DNA of 64,000 nt from Pseudomonas resinovorans NBRC 106553 (GTDB lineage Bacteria; Pseudomonadota; Gammaproteobacteria; Pseudomonadales; Pseudomonadaceae), in NCBI RefSeq assembly GCF_000412695.1, contig NC_021499.1, forward strand, positions 5,084,001-5,148,000, written 5' to 3'. The translations under genes were made by a program, and so were the position numbers. The notes beneath the pieces were generated by a model, which worked only from the letters and a program-made list of their open reading frames with translations, was not told the origin of the DNA and did not search any database. Positions 59,428 to 64,000 of this stretch are shown here, one piece after another; positions within the stretch are counted from its first letter, which is position 1; each line of letters begins with the position of its first letter.

Positions 59428-59944
59428 AGGCTGGGGCCGTCACCAGGTTGCCCTGGGTATGGGCGGCGTCTACCGGGATATCCACATACTGGCCACCGGC
59501 GAGCTTCACCTCCGGTCCGCAGGCCGGGTAGGCGCTGCATTCGCGGCCTGCCAGCACACCGGCGGCAGCCAGCAACTGGGCACCGTGGCAGACGGCGGCG
59601 ATGGGCTTGCCGGCCTTGTCGAAAGCCTTTACCAGCTCCAGTACGGCGGCGTTCAGGCGCAGGTATTCCGGGGCGCGGCCACCGGGGATCAGCAGGGCGT
59701 CGTAGTCCGCCTCCCGGGCCTTGGCGAAATCGAAGTTGAGCGCGAAGTTGTGGCCCGGCTTCTCGCTGTAGGTCTGGTCGCCCTCGAAGTCATGGATGGC
59801 GGTGCGCACGGTCTGCCCGGCGATCTTGTCCGGACACACGGCATGCACGGTGTGGCCAACCATCAGCAGCGCCTGGAAGGGCACCATCGTTTCGTAGTCT
59901 TCGGCGTAGTCGCCGACCAGCATCAGAATCTTCTTCGCGGCCAT
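59363..59944 (-). CDS. DJ-1/PfpI family protein
   Basis: 193 residues. It starts [20 protein letters not shown], has [16 protein letters not shown] (conserved Glu/Arg region) and the nucleophile elbow [18 protein letters not shown] with Cys followed by His. The C-terminus is [13 protein letters not shown]. Members include PfpI-type intracellular proteases, glyoxalase III and deglycase-like proteins; the exact activity is not clear. The last ~65 nt are duplicated three times downstream in the 171-bp array. Confidence 0.92.
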   Translation of the reverse strand: MAAKKILMLVGDYAEDYETMVPFQALLMVGHTVHAVCPDKIAGQTVRTAIHDFEGDQTYSEKPGHNFALNFDFAKAREADYDALLIPGGRAPEYLRLNAAVLELVKAFDKAGKPIAAVCHGAQLLAAAGVLAGRECSAYPACGPEVKLAGGQYVDIPVDAAHTQGNLVTAPAWPAHPAWLAAFLKLLGTKIEL

Positions 59945-60052
59945 TGCTCATGCTCCTGGATTGGAAGCCCTCGGGCTTCAAAGGGTAGCCAATTATCCCC
60001 AGGTACCCTGGCCCGCAGGTAATAGGCCCCTACTACAGGAGAGGGATGACGC

Positions 60053-61207
60053 TCAGCGACGGCGGTCGAGCAGGTTCACCACCAGGCGGTCCAGCCAGCC
60101 CCAGAGGCGCTGGCGCAGACGCTTGTGCAGGGGGCGTGCATGCCAGTCGTCCATGCTGATCTCGCGGCTATCGGCAAAGTCCTGGCGCATGCAGGCCCCC
60201 ACCGACTCGGTGAAGCTCGGGTCCAGGGCCTCCAGGTTGGCTTCCAGGTTGAAGCGCAGGTTCCAGTGGTCGAAGTTGCAGGAGCCGACACTCACCCAGT
60301 CGTCCACCAGCGCCATCTTCAGGTGCAGGAAGCGCCGCTGATACTCGAATATCCGCACCCCGGCACGCAGCAGGCGCGGGTAGTAACGCTGGCCGGCGAA
60401 ACGCACCGGCGGATGGTCGGTGTGCCGGCTGGTGAGCAGCAGGCGCACTTCGACGCCGCGTCGCGCCGCCTTGATCAGGGCACGGCGTACCTTCCAGCTG
60501 GGCAGGAAATAGGGCGTCGCCAGCCAGATGCGACTGCGCGCCATGCGGATGCTGCGCACCAGCGACTGAACGATGTCCCGATGCTGGCTGGCGTCGGCAT
60601 AGGCCAACCGTCCCAGCCCCTCCCCCACCGCCGGATAGGGCGGCAGATGGGCCAGGCCCGGCGCCTCCCCCGGCTTCCAGGGATGCCGGCCGAGGTTGGC
60701 CAGCCACTGGTACTCGAAGATCAGTTGCCAGTGCGCCACCAGCGGCCCCTCGATGGCCACCATCACCTCATGCCAGTGACTGGCCTCCTGGGTCGGGTCC
60801 CAGAATTCGTCGGTGGAGCCGGTGCCGCCGACAAAGGCCTGGCGGTCGTCCACCACCAGGATCTTGCGGTGATCGCGGTAGAAGTTGCGGAAGCCGCTGC
60901 GCCAGCGCAGCGGGTTGTAGAACTGCAGCAGCACCCCGGCATCCTGCAAACGCTGGCGCGCCACGGCGCCCAGGCCGCGGCTGCCGAAGTCGTCGAACAG
61001 GCAGCGCACCCGCACGCCGCGCACGGCGGCAACACAGAGGGCATCCACCAGCGCCTCGCTGCACTTGCCGTCTTCCACCAGGTAGAGCTCCAGCGCAACC
61101 TGGTACTCGGCCCTGGCAATCGCGGTGAGCATGATCGGAAAGAACTGCGGCCCATCGATCAACAGCTCGAAGCGGTTGCCGGCCTTCCAGGGGAATATCG
61201 GCCCCAT
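60053..61207 (-). CDS. Phospholipase D family/cardiolipin synthase (ClsB-like)
   Basis: 384 residues with two HKD motifs: YRDHRKILVVDDRQAFVGGT and FLHLKMALVDDWVSVGSCNF (HxKx4D both intact). It starts NRFELLIDGPQFFPIMLTAI and has the ClsB-type spacing LATPYFLPSWKVRRALIKAA. There is no N-terminal membrane helix, in line with ClsB rather than ClsA. It probably makes cardiolipin or transphosphatidylates at the membrane. Its start overlaps the upstream YceI gene stop by one base, so the two are co-translated. Confidence 0.92.
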   Translation of the reverse strand: MGPIFPWKAGNRFELLIDGPQFFPIMLTAIARAEYQVALELYLVEDGKCSEALVDALCVAAVRGVRVRCLFDDFGSRGLGAVARQRLQDAGVLLQFYNPLRWRSGFRNFYRDHRKILVVDDRQAFVGGTGSTDEFWDPTQEASHWHEVMVAIEGPLVAHWQLIFEYQWLANLGRHPWKPGEAPGLAHLPPYPAVGEGLGRLAYADASQHRDIVQSLVRSIRMARSRIWLATPYFLPSWKVRRALIKAARRGVEVRLLLTSRHTDHPPVRFAGQRYYPRLLRAGVRIFEYQRRFLHLKMALVDDWVSVGSCNFDHWNLRFNLEANLEALDPSFTESVGACMRQDFADSREISMDDWHARPLHKRLRQRLWGWLDRLVVNLLDRRR

Positions 61208-61788
61208 CAGCGCTCCGTGAAGATCAGCACCGCACCCACCGGCACCGACAGGCTGATACCCGGCACGCCGGCCAGCTTGCGCAACCCGTCCAGCGCCGTG
61301 GTCAGGCCGAAGTCCTCCACCTGCACCACCAGGGGGGCCAGGGTCACCACCTGGAAGCGATGGTCGTCCAGGCGCGTGGCCAGGAGTTCGGCGCGGTACT
61401 GCTGTTGCTTGTCGCGGATCTTCAGCGTCAGCGGCAGGCCCAGCTCCAGCTGGGCGCCGGGGGCGAGGTCGGTGATCGGGCGCAGGTCGAGCTGGGCGGT
61501 GATCTCGGCTTCGGGGTACTTGGCGATCTCGAAGAACTGATCCCGCAGGCGCTGGTCACGCAGCGGCACCCCGGTGCTTACCGATTCCAGTTCCACCCGC
61601 AGGTTCGCCTTGCCATCCTTGCCGATCTTGCCGTGCAGGGTGAGGAAGCGGTGCACCTCGGAAATACTGCCGGCCTTGGTGGAGATGAAGGAGATCCGCG
61701 ACGACTCGTTGTCCAGGTACCAACTGGCGTGCACGGGCAGGGCCAGGACGCCGAGCAGGGCAATGACGGGGCGTATCGATTTGTGCAT
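61207..61788 (-). CDS. YceI family periplasmic lipid-binding protein
   Basis: 193 residues from the ATG at 61788 (MHKSIRPVIALLGVLALPVH), with AAGGAAGCCTGC upstream. After the signal peptide comes the YceI lipocalin-like barrel: SWYLDNESSRISFISTKAGS, VHRFLTLHGKIGKDGKANLR, KYPEAEITAQLDLRPITDLA. YceI proteins bind long isoprenoid-type lipids. Coupling to a cardiolipin-synthase-like gene suggests a lipid-related role in the envelope (inference). Confidence 0.9.
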   Translation of the reverse strand: MHKSIRPVIALLGVLALPVHASWYLDNESSRISFISTKAGSISEVHRFLTLHGKIGKDGKANLRVELESVSTGVPLRDQRLRDQFFEIAKYPEAEITAQLDLRPITDLAPGAQLELGLPLTLKIRDKQQQYRAELLATRLDDHRFQVVTLAPLVVQVEDFGLTTALDGLRKLAGVPGISLSVPVGAVLIFTER

Positions 61789-62083
61789 GCAGGCTTCCTT
61801 TGGCATGTCGCTGTCGGCGCAAAGACTCTAGCCGAGCTCCATTGGTCACACGGATCACCGCCCGAGTTCCGCCACGAGCCGGGCGAGGGATGGGTGCAAC
61901 GCTACCAGAGGAAAGCCCATTGGTGGCTCCGCGTAAAACCTCCAGGTGCGAATTCATGCGCATCCGCAGGAGGCCCGCCAGCCCGAAGCGAACATCCATG
62001 CCCCACCGTAGGGTCGGTTTCCCAAGGCCAAATGAAAAGGCCCCGTCCTTGCGGGACGGGGCCTTGGCTTCAGCAGCGCCGGC
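61789..62083. other. 295-bp gap between the YceI gene and the Old Yellow Enzyme gene
   Basis: No gene is visible. It contains a degenerate REP core (GTGCGAATTCATGCGCATCC near 61949), a stretch GTAGGGTCGGTTTCCC, and the terminator at 62037-62065. The YceI promoter should lie in the left part, but no clear -35/-10 was found. Confidence 0.5.
62037..62065 (-). terminator. Intrinsic terminator of the Old Yellow Enzyme gene
   Basis: AAGGCCCCGTCC-TTGCG-GGACGGGGCCTT: a 12-bp GC-rich stem. On the minus strand it is followed by TTCATT, 19 nt after the gene's stop. Confidence 0.85.
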
Positions 62084-63133
62084 TTACAGTCGCGGATAGT
62101 CGATGTAGCCCACCGGCCCCTGGGCGTAGAACAGCTCGGGACGCGGTTCGTTCAGGGGCGCGTCCTGGCGCAGGCGCTCCGGCAGGTCTGGGTTGGCGAT
62201 GAAGGGAATGCCGAAGGCCACGGCGTCGGCCTTGCCGGTTTCCAGCCAGGCGTTGGCGCTGGCCTTGGTGAAGCGCTCGTTGGCGATGAACACGCCACCG
62301 AAGATTTCCTTCAGTTGCGGCGTCAGGCTGTCCGCGCCTTCCTTCTCGCGGGCGCAGATGAAGGCCACGCCACGCTTGCCCAGTTCGCGGGCCACATAGC
62401 CGAAGGTCGCGGCCAGGTCGGAGTCGCCCATGTCATGGGAGTCGGCGCGCGGCGCCAGGTGCACGCCGACACGGCCGGCACCCCAGACCTTGATCGCCGC
62501 ATCGGTGACTTCCAGCAACAGGCGAGCGCGGTTCTCGATGGAGCCGCCATATTGGTCGCTGCGTTTGTTGGTGCCGTCCTGGAGGAACTGGTCCAGCAGG
62601 TAACCGTTGGCGGCGTGGATTTCCACCCCGTCGAAACCGGCGGCCTGGGCATTCTCGGCACCTACACGGTAGGCCTCGACGATATCGGCGATCTCTTCGG
62701 TCTCCAGGGCACGCGGCACCGGGTAGTCGCGCAGCGGGCGCAGCAGGCTGACATGGCCCTTGGCGGCGATGGCGCTGGGCGCCACCGGGGCTTCGCCGTC
62801 CAGGTAGCTGGGGTCGGAGATACGGCCCACGTGCCACAGCTGCAGGACGATCTTGCCGCCATTGCCGTGCACGGCCTTGGTGATGTTGCTCCAGCCCTTG
62901 ACCTGCTCGTCGGACCAGATGCCGGGGGTGTCCGGGTAGCCGACACCGAGCGGGGTGACGGAGGTGGCTTCGCTGATGATCAGCCCGGCGGACGCGCGCT
63001 GGGTGTAGTACTCGGCCATCAGGGCGTTGGGCACGCGGCCCTCGTCGGCGCGGCAGCGGGTCAGGGGCGCCATGATGATGCGGTTGGCGAGTTCCAGGTC
63101 GCCGATCTTGATCGGGTCGAAGAGCGTGGGCAT
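62084..63133 (-). CDS. Old Yellow Enzyme family alkene reductase (XenB/NemA-like)
   Basis: 349 residues of FMN TIM barrel. Landmarks: MPTLFDPIKIGDLELANRII then MAPLTRCRADEGRVPNALMA, SAGLIISEATSVTPLGVGYP, VLQLWHVGRISDP, and the active-site pair GFDGVEIHAANGYLLDQFL (His-Asn) and KRSDQYGGSIENRARLL. The later strand has FIANPDLPERLRQDAPLNEP. It reduces activated alkenes or nitro compounds using NAD(P)H. It lies 16 nt after the MFS gene end, so the two are likely co-transcribed. Confidence 0.94.
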   Translation of the reverse strand: MPTLFDPIKIGDLELANRIIMAPLTRCRADEGRVPNALMAEYYTQRASAGLIISEATSVTPLGVGYPDTPGIWSDEQVKGWSNITKAVHGNGGKIVLQLWHVGRISDPSYLDGEAPVAPSAIAAKGHVSLLRPLRDYPVPRALETEEIADIVEAYRVGAENAQAAGFDGVEIHAANGYLLDQFLQDGTNKRSDQYGGSIENRARLLLEVTDAAIKVWGAGRVGVHLAPRADSHDMGDSDLAATFGYVARELGKRGVAFICAREKEGADSLTPQLKEIFGGVFIANERFTKASANAWLETGKADAVAFGIPFIANPDLPERLRQDAPLNEPRPELFYAQGPVGYIDYPRL

Positions 63134-63149
63134 GTCGTATTACCTCGGG

Positions 63150-64000
63150 TCAGTCGAGAGCCGGTTGCAGCTCGGGATTACGGTTGCTGAAGGTGAGCAG
63201 GGTCGCTATCAGGGCGAGGATCGCCAGCACGGCAGCGGCCATGGGGACAGTGGTGAGGCCGTAGCCCTGGCTGATGACCAGGCCGCCGATCCAGGCGCCC
63301 AGGGCATTGCCGACGTTGAAGGCGCCGATGTTCAGGGTGGAGACCAGGTTCGGTGCGGCACTGCCGAAATTCACCACGTTGACCTGCAGGGCCGGCACGG
63401 CGGCGAAGGCGGCCGTGGCCCAGAGGAACAAAGTGATCTCGGTGGGTATGAGTGCGCTGCTGGTCCAGGTCAGGGCACTGGAGGCCACCGCCAGGGCGAC
63501 GAACACGCCCATCAGGGTCTGCGCCAGCTTCCAGTCGGCCAGGCGGCCGCCGATGATGTTGCCCAGGGTCAGGCCCAGGCCGATCAGCAGCAGGCTCCAG
63601 GTCACGCCACGGGGCGAAACGCCTGTCACCTCGCCCAGCAGCGGCGCCACGTAGGTGAAGATGCAGAACACCGCGGCGGAGAACAGCACGGTGGTGGACA
63701 GCGCCAGCCAGAGCCCGGCACCGCGCAGGGCGGCGAACTCGGCACGGATGTCGGTGGCCTCCTCGTCGGCCTGGCGCGGCAGTACGCGCCACAGGCCGAT
63801 CAGCGCGGCAACGCCGATCAGGGTCACCGCCCAGAAGGTGGAGCGCCAGCCGGCGACCTGGCCGAGGGCGGTGCCCAGGGGCACGCCGAGCACGTTGGCC
63901 AGGGTCAGGCCGGTGAACATCAGGGCCACGGCGGATGCCTTGCGATTGGCCGGCACCAGGCTGGCCGCCACCACCGAACCGATGCCGAAGAAAGCACCGT
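63150..64000 (-). CDS. MFS transporter (AraJ/arabinose-efflux type), partial
   Basis: The N-terminus is beyond the right edge. The frame is open past the first internal Met (63974), with HGAFFGIGSVVAASLVP-type sequence read through it, so no start should be placed inside. Landmarks: KASAVALMFTGLTLANVLGV, PLGTALGQVAGWRSTFWAVT, and a C-terminal half ending LIATLLTFSNRNPELQPALD. About 8-9 membrane helices are present here. The AraJ/YdhP-like family exports sugars or drugs. It precedes the alkene reductase on the same transcript, a pairing seen with electrophile-detoxification genes. Confidence 0.9.
   Translation of the reverse strand, partial: GAFFGIGSVVAASLVPANRKASAVALMFTGLTLANVLGVPLGTALGQVAGWRSTFWAVTLIGVAALIGLWRVLPRQADEEATDIRAEFAALRGAGLWLALSTTVLFSAAVFCIFTYVAPLLGEVTGVSPRGVTWSLLLIGLGLTLGNIIGGRLADWKLAQTLMGVFVALAVASSALTWTSSALIPTEITLFLWATAAFAAVPALQVNVVNFGSAAPNLVSTLNIGAFNVGNALGAWIGGLVISQGYGLTTVPMAAAVLAILALIATLLTFSNRNPELQPALD

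Noticed and set aside
58904..60022. 372-codon plus-strand frame with 57-residue repeats, and its 330-codon minus-strand counterpart
   Set aside because: Both arise because the 171-bp tandem unit is a multiple of three; the content is hairpin repeat and copied gene-end sequence in other frames. On the minus strand only the part from 58683 down (ribbon-helix-helix gene) is real.

Overview
The window is GC-rich chromosomal DNA from a gammaproteobacterium, almost certainly Pseudomonas (sensu lato). Two blocks match gene orders I remember from P. aeruginosa. One is recJ-yaeQ ... thrC-hom-dsbC-xerD / antiporter / thioesterase / rplS-trmD-rimM-rpsP / ffh / YpjD-like / CBS protein / MFS / SGNH hydrolase / purT / DUF1289 / gamma-carbonic anhydrase / Nudix. 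The other is pykA / enoyl-CoA hydratase / ferredoxin-reductase / diguanylate cyclase / fumarase. No rRNA, tRNA, prophage, transposase or CRISPR array was seen. Both window edges cut genes: an RND outer-membrane lipoprotein at the left and an MFS permease at the right.

Region 1 (1-3300): an AI-2E-family permease gene precedes an RND outer-membrane factor gene, then comes a yeast-type cytosine deaminase, then about 620 bp of non-coding DNA with small inverted repeats. Region 2 (3301-20502) is the most distinctive part. An 11.5-kb gene encodes a 3818-residue surface or secreted protein (LEPR-type N-terminus, DUF4347, DUF11/SdrD-like domains, eleven VCBS repeats). It is followed by four tightly coupled genes: a TolC-like outer-membrane lipoprotein, a periplasmic adaptor with a signal peptide, a membrane-anchored HlyD-like adaptor with a GAF-like cytosolic domain, and a PqqD-like/site-2-protease (M50)/HlyD fusion. 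There is no ABC ATPase, no RND pump and no RTX repeat, so this looks like a dedicated export or processing system with a membrane metalloprotease where a type I system has its ATPase. The giant protein has one cysteine, in a His/Cys arrangement resembling clan CD cysteine peptidases.

Region 3 (20519-28567): SulP transporter, two small VOC/YCII proteins, recJ, yaeQ, a GGEEF diguanylate cyclase and a CaiB-type CoA transferase. Region 4 (28762-46845) is the housekeeping block: threonine biosynthesis, Dsb isomerase, XerD recombinase, the rpsP-rimM-trmD-rplS operon, ffh, purT and nucleotide-pool Nudix enzymes. One MFS gene here is interrupted by a single in-frame TAG. Region 5 (46888-55276): an L,D-transpeptidase, a PilZ protein, two small envelope proteins, pykA, a three-gene enoyl-CoA hydratase/ferredoxin-reductase/diguanylate cyclase cluster, and class I fumarase. 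Region 6 (55354-64000): small lipoprotein, nitrilase-GNAT pair, ribbon-helix-helix protein, DJ-1/PfpI protein, phospholipase D/cardiolipin synthase with YceI, an Old Yellow Enzyme and an MFS permease.

Intergenic spaces carry several families of structured repeats. These are a GCGAATTCATTCGC REP family (including a perfect 38-bp palindrome and a clover-leaf form), two related four-arm elements built on gatgggt/acccatc or gttggg/cccaac arms, a MITE-like 139-bp element with a second structurally covarying copy, and a 171-bp tandem array that repeatedly duplicates the 3' end of the PfpI gene.
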